Notes under the pieces: generated by a model | The model's input: only the letters and a program-made list of their open reading frames with translations | Database searches by the model: none | What the model was told of the DNA's origin: nothing | Shown here: in pieces, positions 33,657-39,572 of the stretch | Position numbering within the stretch: the stretch's first letter is position 1 | Layout of the letters: each line of letters starts with the position of its first letter | From: Paracoccus sp. (in: a-proteobacteria) | GTDB taxonomy: Bacteria > Pseudomonadota > Alphaproteobacteria > Rhodobacterales > Rhodobacteraceae | Reading direction: 5' to 3' | Length of the DNA stretch: 39,572 nt | Assembly (NCBI RefSeq): GCF_030604785.1 | Contig: NZ_JAUVVF010000033.1 | Span: forward strand, 1 to 39,572 | Translations under genes and position numbers: made by a program

Positions 33657-34736
33657 CTATCCGCGCGGGAAGACGAAGCAGCGGTCGCGCCGCAGCATCA
33701 GCCACATCGGCGTGCCCGCAGGCGGCAGGAACACGCCCGGCACGGTCGCATTCAGCGCGATGCCGCTGTGTTCGGTCGCGAACTCGACCAGCGATTCGCG
33801 GCCCAGATAGCGGGCGCGCACCACCCGGGCCAGCGCCGCCTGCCCGTTCTCCGGCGTGGGCGCGGGCCCCTGACCGGCCCGGTCAAAGTCGATCCGCAGA
33901 TGCTGGGGCCGGATCACGATATCGACCTCGCAGCCATCCGGCATCCCCGGCGTCAGGAATTGCCCAAAGGGCGTGTCGGTCAGCGCCCCCTGCACACGCC
34001 CCTGCAAGACGTTGATGTCGCTGAAGAACGCCGCCGCCTGACGGTCCACCGGCGCATTGTATAGATTGTAGGGCGCCCCCTGCTGCACGATCCGACCCGA
34101 CCGCATCAGCAGGATCAGATCGGCCATCCGCATCGCCTCGTCGGGCTCGTGCGTGACCAGCAGGACGGCGGTGCCCTCTTCCTTCAGCAGGGCCAGCGTC
34201 TCGTCGCGGATGCCGTCGCGCAGACGCTCGTCCAGGCCGCTGAAGGGCTCGTCCATCAGCAGCACGCCCGGACGCGGCGCCAGCGCGCGGGCCAGCGCAA
34301 CCCGCTGCTGCTCGCCGCCCGACAATTCGTGCGGATAGCTCTGCAGATGGCGCAGCATGTGCACCCGCTCCAGCAGCTCGACCACGCGGGCGCGGTTCGC
34401 CTTGAACCCGCCCTTGAGGCCAAAGGCCACGTTCTCGCTGACCGGCAGATGCGGGAACAGCGCGAAATCCTGAAACATCAGCCCGATGGCCCGCGCCTCG
34501 GGCGGCAGCCGCAGCTCGCCGTCGCAGACCACCCGGCCATCGACGAGGATGCGCCCGCGATCCTGCATGTCCACGCCCGCCACGATCCGCAGCGTGGTGG
34601 ATTTCCCGCAGCCCGACGGGCCCAGCAGACAGGCGACCTGCCCGGCCTCGACCCGGAAGGACACGTCGTCCACGACGCGGCGCCCGTCAAAGGCGCGGGT
34701 CAGGTTCTGGACCTCCAGTCGGGCGGGCTGCGTCAC
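33657..34736 (-). CDS. ABC transporter ATP-binding protein, FbpC/PotA-like (GTG start)
   Basis: The 359-residue ATPase has Walker A GPSGCGKSTTL, Q-loop LMFQDFALFPHLPV, signature LSGGEQQRVALARAL, Walker B VLLMDEPFSGLD and switch His VTHEPDEAM. A C-terminal TOBE-like domain (about 245-355) follows. This domain layout fits ferric-iron (FbpC), spermidine/putrescine or related importers. The start is GTG at 34736 (MTQPARLEVQNLTRAFDGRR). No permease or binding-protein gene is next to it; upstream on the same strand, 79 bases away, is an SDR gene. It is therefore an orphan ATPase whose substrate cannot be named. Confidence 0.9.
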   Translation of the reverse strand: MTQPARLEVQNLTRAFDGRRVVDDVSFRVEAGQVACLLGPSGCGKSTTLRIVAGVDMQDRGRILVDGRVVCDGELRLPPEARAIGLMFQDFALFPHLPVSENVAFGLKGGFKANRARVVELLERVHMLRHLQSYPHELSGGEQQRVALARALAPRPGVLLMDEPFSGLDERLRDGIRDETLALLKEEGTAVLLVTHEPDEAMRMADLILLMRSGRIVQQGAPYNLYNAPVDRQAAAFFSDINVLQGRVQGALTDTPFGQFLTPGMPDGCEVDIVIRPQHLRIDFDRAGQGPAPTPENGQAALARVVRARYLGRESLVEFATEHSGIALNATVPGVFLPPAGTPMWLMLRRDRCFVFPRG

Positions 34737-34815
34737 GATCTGCCTGTCTTCTGGTCGGAGTGTTTCCGTCGGGTTTCTGCCCTAGCAGCGCCGCAACCGG
34801 GCCGCAACCGCCTGA

Positions 34816-35595
34816 TCAGATCGTGAGATTCGTCGCACCGCCATCCAGCAGGATGTTCTGGCCCACGATGAAGCGCGCATGCTGGCTGCACAGGAATGCG
34901 CAGGTCGCGCCGAAATCCTCGGCCGTGCCATAGGCGCCCGCGGGGATCGTCGCCTTGCGCTGCGCCCGCGCCTCGTCCATCGAGATGCCCTGCGCCTGCG
35001 ACACGCCGCGATCCAGCCCGTCGGCCCGATCGGTCGCGTGGATGCCCGGCAGCAGGTTGTTCACGTTGACGCCGTGGCGCGCGACCTGCCGCGACATGCC
35101 GGCGACAAAGCCGGTCAGCCCCGCACGCGCGCTGTTCGACAGGCCCAGGACCGGGATCGGCGCCCGCACCGATTGCGAGGTGATGTTGACGACCCGGCCC
35201 CAGCCGCGCTCCATCATGCCCGGCACCAGAGCCTGCATCAGCGCGACGGCCGACAGCATGTTGGCATCCAGCGCTCGGATGAAATCGTCGCGCGACCAGT
35301 CCTGCCAGTTGCCCGGAGGCGGCCCGCCCGCATTCGTCACCAGGATGTCGGCCTGGCCGAGGGCGTCCAGCACCGCCGCGCGGCCCGCCTCGGTCGTGAT
35401 GTCGGCCGCGACCGGCGTGACTGCGACGCCATGCCGCGCCGCGATCTCCTCGGCGGTGCGGACGATGTCGGCCTCGGTCCGGCTGTTGATCACCAGATCG
35501 ACCCCGGCCGCCGCCAGCGCCTCGGCGCAGCCGCGGCCCAGCCCCTTTGACGCGGCGCAGACCAGCCCGCGCTTGCCCCTGATCCCCAGATCCAT
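34816..35595 (-). CDS. Short-chain dehydrogenase/reductase with degenerate YxxxK
   Basis: The 259-residue protein has the SDR Rossmann fold: nucleotide loop AASKGLGRG (14-22), VTNAGG (NAG motif, 86-91) and Ser140/Ser142 in NITSQS. At the position of the catalytic Tyr-x3-Lys it reads SNSAR (153-157), so both Tyr and Lys are replaced, by Ser and Arg. The C-terminal IVGQNILLDGGATNLTI is typical. A subgroup of SDRs annotated as FabG-like has LSNxxR here, so this is a known variation rather than decay. Activity as an oxidoreductase is uncertain; substrate unknown. It may be co-transcribed with the ABC ATPase downstream. Confidence 0.88.
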   Translation of the reverse strand: MDLGIRGKRGLVCAASKGLGRGCAEALAAAGVDLVINSRTEADIVRTAEEIAARHGVAVTPVAADITTEAGRAAVLDALGQADILVTNAGGPPPGNWQDWSRDDFIRALDANMLSAVALMQALVPGMMERGWGRVVNITSQSVRAPIPVLGLSNSARAGLTGFVAGMSRQVARHGVNVNNLLPGIHATDRADGLDRGVSQAQGISMDEARAQRKATIPAGAYGTAEDFGATCAFLCSQHARFIVGQNILLDGGATNLTI

Positions 35596-35688
35596 CCTGT
35601 TCTCCCTGTTCGTCGCCCGGCAGCGAAGCCTCTGCCGGACGCAATGTCAAACCCCTTGCCGAAGGCGCGCGGGGCATCACCGTCTTTC

Positions 35689-35735
35689 CGAGCCCCGAGC
35701 CCCGCGCCCCGAGCCCCGAGCCCCGAGCCCCGAGC
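35689..35735. repeat. Heptanucleotide tandem repeat (CGAGCCC)
   Basis: CGAGCCC occurs six times head to tail, the third copy with one change (CGCGCCC), followed by a partial unit. It lies in the 242-base gap between the SDR gene and rpe, outside any supported gene. Such short tandem arrays can vary in copy number by slippage. Confidence 0.9.
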
Positions 35736-35837
35736 GTGCCGACCGATTGCCCGGCCGCCGCCCGCACAATGCCGCCCGTTCCGGCCGACCGCGCTGCCGC
35801 GCCCTGGCCGCGGTGGGGTTCCGCCTCGGGCCGTGCC

Positions 35838-36521
35838 TCAGCCCTCCGCGGCCTCGCGGATCGTACGGATATTGGCGCGGTAGATCTCGGGCCGGTCGAC
35901 CGAGCCGCCCTTGAACACGGCCGAGCCCGCGACCAGCACATCGGCCCCGGCCTTCACCACCAGCGGTGCCGTGGCCGGATCGATGCCGCCATCGACCTGG
36001 ATGTGGATCGGCCTGTCGCCGATCATGCCGCGCAGCCGCGCGATCTTGTCAATCTGCGAATGGATGAACTTCTGCCCGCCAAAGCCCGGATTGACCGTCA
36101 TCACCAGCACCATGTCGCACAGGTCCAGCAGGCAGGACACGGCCTCGACCGGCGTGCCGGGATTCAGCGCGATCCCGGCCTTCTTGCCGGTCGCGCGGAT
36201 CGCCTGCAGGGTGCGGTGCGGATGGGGGCCGGCCTCGACATGCGCGGTGATCATGTCGGCGCCCGCCTCGGCATAGGCCTCGATATAGGGATCGACCGGT
36301 GCGATCATCAGATGGACGTCCATGAAGCTGCGGACATGCGGCCGGAACGCCTTGACCGCTGGCGGGCCAAAGGTGAGGTTCGGCACGAAATGCCCGTCCA
36401 TCACGTCCACATGGACCCAATCGGCGCCCTGATCCTCGATGGCGCGGATCTCGGCGCCGAAATTGGCGAAGTCGGCGGAAAGGATCGACGGCGCGATCCG
36501 GATCTTTCGGTCGAAGCTCAT
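35838..36521 (-). CDS. rpe: Ribulose-phosphate 3-epimerase
   Basis: Rpe interconverts ribulose-5-phosphate and xylulose-5-phosphate in the pentose phosphate and Calvin pathways. The 227-residue TIM-barrel begins [20 protein letters not shown] and shows [20 protein letters not shown] with metal-binding His/Asp, [24 protein letters not shown], and [30 protein letters not shown] with the catalytic Asp. Length is normal. It lies between the SDR gene and flgD on the same strand with gaps of 242 and about 70 bases, so it is probably its own unit. Confidence 0.97.
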   Translation of the reverse strand: MSFDRKIRIAPSILSADFANFGAEIRAIEDQGADWVHVDVMDGHFVPNLTFGPPAVKAFRPHVRSFMDVHLMIAPVDPYIEAYAEAGADMITAHVEAGPHPHRTLQAIRATGKKAGIALNPGTPVEAVSCLLDLCDMVLVMTVNPGFGGQKFIHSQIDKIARLRGMIGDRPIHIQVDGGIDPATAPLVVKAGADVLVAGSAVFKGGSVDRPEIYRANIRTIREAAEG

Positions 36522-36592
36522 GGCGGCCTCCTCTCTGGCTGCGACGGGGCCTGCCCGCTTGCGCGGCCTGCGTCAAGACCGGACGCGTCCAG

Positions 36593-37246
36593 TCACGGCG
36601 GCGCGCGCAGGGCCGTCACCTCGCTGGCCGGGGCAGAGCCGCCGCCCTGAAAGATCAGCCGCGTCCCGTCGGCGCCGAACGTCGCCTCGGTGATCAGCCC
36701 GTAGGCGCCGACTTTCGTCTCGGCGACCAGGCGGCCGTCGCGGCGGCTTTCCAGGGTGAAGCTGTATTGCCCGTCGGGCAACCGCGTTCCGTCGTCGCGC
36801 TGGCCGGTCCAGTCCACCTGTCCGCTGCCCGGCCCGATCTCGGTCCGGTCGATCACCACGCCGGTGCCGCTGCGCGTCACCAGCTGCACGCTGTCGGCCG
36901 AGGGGTCCGGCGCGATGTCCAGCGTCACCGGCCGGCCCGAGAACCAGACCGGCGCCGTGGTCCGCGCCTCTTTGCCGATCCAGGCAGCGAAGTTCCCCCC
37001 GCCCGAGGCCCCCGCCATCTGCGCCAGCAGCTTGTTGGTGTGGGCCTGCTGCTCGACCCCGGCAAAGGTGGCCAGCTGGACGGCGAAATCCGCGCCCTGC
37101 ATCGGGTTCAGCGGGTCTTGGTTGCGCAGCTGCGCGGTCAGCATGCGCAGAAAGGTCTCGAAATCCGCGCCCGAGGCCGCGCCCGAGAAGCCCGCGCTGC
37201 CCGAGCCCGCTGTCGCGGCGCCATTGCCGACGGCTGAAACATCCAT
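36593..37246 (-). CDS. flgD: Flagellar hook assembly scaffold FlgD
   Basis: FlgD caps the growing flagellar hook and helps add FlgE subunits; it is exported by the flagellar type III system. The 217 residues carry the N-terminal FlgD signature FETFLRMLTAQLRNQDPLNPMQGADFAVQLATFAGVEQQ (29-67), then a FLIG-Ig/tudor-like C-terminal part (QVDWTGQRDDGTRLPDGQYSFTLES). The N-terminus is Gly/Ala/Ser-rich and unstructured, as in export substrates. It starts nine bases after the fliK stop, so the two form an operon; FliK also works at the hook. Confidence 0.93.
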   Translation of the reverse strand: MDVSAVGNGAATAGSGSAGFSGAASGADFETFLRMLTAQLRNQDPLNPMQGADFAVQLATFAGVEQQAHTNKLLAQMAGASGGGNFAAWIGKEARTTAPVWFSGRPVTLDIAPDPSADSVQLVTRSGTGVVIDRTEIGPGSGQVDWTGQRDDGTRLPDGQYSFTLESRRDGRLVAETKVGAYGLITEATFGADGTRLIFQGGGSAPASEVTALRAPP

Positions 37247-37255
37247 GCCGGTCTC

Positions 37256-38725
37256 CTATAGCCTGATGTCGATTCGGTGCCCCGCGAAGCGCCCGGCCTG
37301 ATGGACGATGGCGGCGGGCGACGGCGTCAGCGCGCTTCCCCCCTCGGCGCCTTCCGGCGGGGCCGCGTCGCGCACGAGGTGCCGGGGCCCGGGCGGCGGG
37401 CCGTCGCGGAAGGACAGCGCGCTCCCGTCCAGCCCCGCATCGCGCAGTTCGGCCCCCAGCTGATCGGCGTTGCGGCGCAACAGATCCAGCGTCTCGGGTC
37501 GTTCCGCCATGATCACGATCACCGGCCTGTCCTGCCCGCTGACCGATATGCTGACCCGCCCAAGCTCGTCGGGGGACAGCGCGATCTCGGTCACGCCCTC
37601 GAAGGTCGTCACCTGCATCGCCCTGCCCGCCGGTGGCGGAGCCAGCGCGGCAACGATCTGGCGCGCAACCGGCTGGGTCTGCGCCAGGCCTTCCCGCGAG
37701 ATCGGGATGTCAGCGATGGGCGAGGGGTCATGGCGGACCGCGACGCTCTCCGACCCCGCCCCGATGGCCGGGCCTGCGGTCAGGTCCGGCGTCGGCAACC
37801 CGCCGCCCGCCTCGGCGCGACGCTGCGAAATACCCTCTGCCGGCAGGCTGTCCGGCATTACGGTCGCTTCGGCAGCCTCAAGGCGTCCGGCCCCTGTCTC
37901 CATCGCGACGGACCGCGCCCCGGCATCCTGCGGCATCGTGCGCCCCCGGGTCGGTCGCTCGCCGGGCGCATCGGTCCTGATCGCGGTGGCCTCTGACGCG
38001 GGGGACTCACGCGCGGTGAGGGGGCGAGGCGATCCTGCCCGCTCGGTCGGCGCCGGTGGCGCGGAATCATCGACGGCGGTGCGCGCGCCTTCCGCCGGGG
38101 GGGCCACCGTCTTCTCGGGCGCCTGGGGCTTGGACTGCGTGACCGATTCCCCCGGTTGCGCAAGGGCGTTTTCTATCCGCGCATCCGGTCGGATCGTCAC
38201 CTCTGCCGACGCGGCGGGATTAAACGTCGCGTCCGGCGGCAGCACGGCCTGCAGCGGCACGCCCTCTGGCCGTTCCGTGCGCCCGCCCGCATCATCCATG
38301 GCCGCAGGCAGATCGTGCCGCGCGGTCGTCCCCGGCAACCCGTCACTGTCCGCATCGACCCGCGCCTGCTGCGGCGCGACCCGCGCGCTGAGGCCCGCCT
38401 GCCGCTCCAGCCAGGCCTCCAGTGGATCGGGGGCGGGCGCTGCACCGCTTACCGCAGCCGCCGAATCGTCCGCCGGCGCATTGCCCTCATCCGGCAGGCG
38501 TTGCGACAGGGGTTCAGGCGCTGCATCCCCCGGCGCCGCGTCCCCGTGGACCAAAGCCCCCGGCACCAAGGCGTCCAAACTCTCTGGCTCTGGCGCGCGG
38601 GCATCGGGCGGCAGCAGCGCCGCCTCGATCAGCGCGAAAACAGTGCCCTCGCCATCGACCCCGTCACGGAGCCGCGCTCCTTCCAAGGGGCGTGCGGGGC
38701 CGATGGGGCCGGTCAATTCGATCAT
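37256..38725 (-). CDS. fliK: Flagellar hook-length control protein FliK
   Basis: FliK measures hook length and switches the export gate from hook to filament substrates. The 489-residue product is low in complexity for its first 370 residues (rich in Ala, Pro, Glu, Asp), as usual for this fast-evolving protein. The conserved C-terminal domain is at about 375-450: VTTFEGVTEIALSPDELGRVSISVSGQDRPVIVIMAERPETLDLLRRNADQLGAELRDAG. The identification rests on this domain and on flgD directly downstream. It diverges from the rod-binding gene with about 107 bases between the starts. Confidence 0.88.
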   Translation of the reverse strand: MIELTGPIGPARPLEGARLRDGVDGEGTVFALIEAALLPPDARAPEPESLDALVPGALVHGDAAPGDAAPEPLSQRLPDEGNAPADDSAAAVSGAAPAPDPLEAWLERQAGLSARVAPQQARVDADSDGLPGTTARHDLPAAMDDAGGRTERPEGVPLQAVLPPDATFNPAASAEVTIRPDARIENALAQPGESVTQSKPQAPEKTVAPPAEGARTAVDDSAPPAPTERAGSPRPLTARESPASEATAIRTDAPGERPTRGRTMPQDAGARSVAMETGAGRLEAAEATVMPDSLPAEGISQRRAEAGGGLPTPDLTAGPAIGAGSESVAVRHDPSPIADIPISREGLAQTQPVARQIVAALAPPPAGRAMQVTTFEGVTEIALSPDELGRVSISVSGQDRPVIVIMAERPETLDLLRRNADQLGAELRDAGLDGSALSFRDGPPPGPRHLVRDAAPPEGAEGGSALTPSPAAIVHQAGRFAGHRIDIRL

Positions 38726-38832
38726 CGCATCCGATCCTTCTTTGGGGCCGTTATAATGCGGAATCCTTACTTATTATTTACCGCCCGGCTTTAGGCTTCA
38801 TTCTGTCCCGAATTGTCAGGAGAATATGAATC

Positions 38833-39093
38833 ATGATCGAAATATCTGCGATAAAGGCGGCTGAAGCGGCACCGCGATCCGGCGGAGGCATCGATGCCGC
38901 AAAGCAGCTTGAACAGGCGTTTCTCGAGGAAATGCTGAAATATTGCGGACCGGGGCCGATGTCGGGGGCCTTTTCCGGCGGCGCAGGCGAGGATCACTTC
39001 GGCAGCTTCCTGACGCGTGAACATGCCGCGATCCTGTCGCGCCAGGTCGATCTGGGCTTTGACCGCTTCCTCCGGCAGGGAACCGCCGCATGA
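38833..39093 (+). CDS. flgJ: Rod-binding protein, FlgJ N-terminal domain only
   Basis: The 86-residue protein matches the rod-binding domain: AKQLEQAFLEEMLKYCGPGP near the N-terminus, and GAGEDHFGSFLTREHAAILSRQVDLGFDRF at the end. It probably helps build the flagellar rod in the periplasm. The muramidase domain of enterobacterial FlgJ is absent, as is normal in alphaproteobacteria, where the short form is often annotated CheL or FlgJ. AGGAG lies before the ATG. Its stop overlaps the next start as ATGA. Confidence 0.85.
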   Translation: MIEISAIKAAEAAPRSGGGIDAAKQLEQAFLEEMLKYCGPGPMSGAFSGGAGEDHFGSFLTREHAAILSRQVDLGFDRFLRQGTAA

Positions 39094-39398
39094 GCCCGGC
39101 AAGACGAATCGCCGGGATCAAGGCCGCGATCCTGACGGGCGACGCCGAAACGGCGCAGAAAGGCCTGGATCTTCTGGAAAAGACACTGGCGGCGGGCGTT
39201 TCGGTCGACCAGCGCCCGATGCTCGAATCCGCCCTGACCGAGCTGCGCGCGCTGGCCGAGGCCTCGCTGCGCGGAGCAAGACAGGCGGCCGAGGATCTGC
39301 GCGACATCATCCTGTCGGCCCAGTCGCTGCAGACCTATGACGATGCGGGGCGCCGCCGCAGCGCCACCACGCTTGCGCCGATGCCGCAGCGGTTTTGA
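39090..39398 (+). CDS. Small helical flagellar-cluster protein (possibly FlgN-like)
   Basis: The 102 residues are almost entirely helical and rich in Ala, Leu, Glu and Arg (ILTGDAETAQKGLDLLEKTL, MLESALTELRALAEASLRGA), ending in a basic tail with SATTLAPMPQRF. No catalytic motif is seen. It overlaps the rod-binding gene by four bases and precedes the flagellin, so a role as an export chaperone of FlgN type or another flagellar assembly factor is plausible. The family call is tentative: similarity to FlgN is of shape and position, not clear sequence. Confidence 0.65.
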   Translation: MSPARRIAGIKAAILTGDAETAQKGLDLLEKTLAAGVSVDQRPMLESALTELRALAEASLRGARQAAEDLRDIILSAQSLQTYDDAGRRRSATTLAPMPQRF

Positions 39399-39529
39399 TA
39401 AAATGCTCGGGGAACTGTGTTTGAGCGAAGGGGGGTAATTCACTACTTGTCAATCACCGGCGGTTAAACCGGTCACATGCCGAAAAGGCGGGGGAAACCC
39501 CTGGGTCAGAAGGCCGAAGATGCAAACCC

Positions 39530-39544
39530 GGGCGCAAAGCGCCC
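39530..39544 (+). promoter_or_regulatory. Hairpin in the leader of the probable flagellin gene
   Basis: GGGCGC (39530-39535) and GCGCCC (39539-39544) enclose AAA, about ten bases before the GGAGGAC Shine-Dalgarno of the ATG at 39564. Upstream are two more small dyads (CGGTT-A-AACCG near 39463-39473 and GGGG-AAA-CCCC near 39492-39502). In alphaproteobacteria flagellin mRNA leaders are targets of FlbT/FlaF control, so structure here is of interest. Confidence 0.45.
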
Positions 39545-39563
39545 CTTTCAATCGGAGGACAAC

Positions 39564-39572
39564 ATGTCCAGC
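39564..39572 (+). CDS. Start of a gene, probably flagellin (cut by window edge)
   Basis: Only ATG TCC AGC (Met-Ser-Ser) is inside the window, preceded by a strong GGAGGAC ribosome binding site at good spacing and a long structured leader of about 165 bases. Flagellins of this group commonly begin MSSILTN, and the upstream genes are flagellar, so flagellin is the best guess. Three codons cannot prove it. Confidence 0.45.

Noticed and set aside
38752..38757. TATAAT upstream of the rod-binding gene
   Set aside because: No -35 element at a suitable distance on the plus strand; the base run may be chance in an AT-rich divergent gap.
39460..39488. Sigma-28 flagellin promoter (TTAAAC ... GCCGAAAA)
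   Set aside because: The two parts resemble the sigma-28 elements but are only about 10 bases apart instead of about 15, so the match is not good enough to list.

Overview
The window is GC-rich bacterial chromosome and looks like a member of the Rhodobacterales, most likely Paracoccus or a close relative. The grounds are the mutM/enoyl-CoA hydratase/rpsT/dnaA block beside ubiE-ubiB, a five-gene pqq operon, an alpha-glucoside (agl) ABC operon, alphaproteobacterial-type flagellar genes and a TTAA-N7-TTAA CtrA-type box. This placement comes from gene content and recognition only; no search was run.

Layout. (1) 1-572: the right end of an IS5-family element cut by the window edge, an orphan terminator and two overlapping unlabelled small ORFs. 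(2) 573-7001: housekeeping block with dnaA, rpsT, an enoyl-CoA hydratase and mutM on the minus strand, diverging from ubiE-ubiB (ubiquinone synthesis). (3) 7012-13170: a minus-strand array, pqqA-B-C-D-E followed by a LuxR-type response regulator, a FIST-domain sensor and a soluble histidine kinase. It couples synthesis of the cofactor PQQ to a sensory module of the kind that controls PQQ-dependent alcohol oxidation. (4) 13707-20064: aglE-F-G-A-K, uptake and hydrolysis of alpha-glucosides (trehalose, sucrose, maltose type), with a LacI-type operator upstream but no LacI gene in view. (5) 20135-24224: a short AcoR-like regulator without the AAA+ domain, an ExaC/AldB-type aldehyde dehydrogenase, a DNA topoisomerase IB and a DUF779 protein. 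The dehydrogenase probably removes aldehydes made by PQQ alcohol dehydrogenases encoded elsewhere. (6) 24303-27087: argC with a strong terminator, an orphan RTX secreted protein and tRNA-Ala(CGC). (7) 27149-31824: the glycine cleavage operon gcvT-H-P behind a tandem glycine riboswitch. (8) 31979-36521: a sulfotransferase fused to a GT90/CAP10-like glycosyltransferase, an orphan FbpC-like ABC ATPase, an SDR with a degenerate active site, and rpe. (9) 36593-39572: flagellar genes flgD and fliK (minus), a FlgJ-type rod-binding protein and a small helical protein (plus), and the first codons of a probable flagellin at the window end.

No CRISPR array, prophage or complete mobile element is visible. 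The items most worth a second look are the sulfotransferase-GT90 fusion, the overlapping small ORF pair next to dnaA, the pqq-linked FIST sensor module, the AAA+-less AcoR-like regulator with an inverted repeat over its own stop codon, and the CtrA-type box upstream of dnaA.
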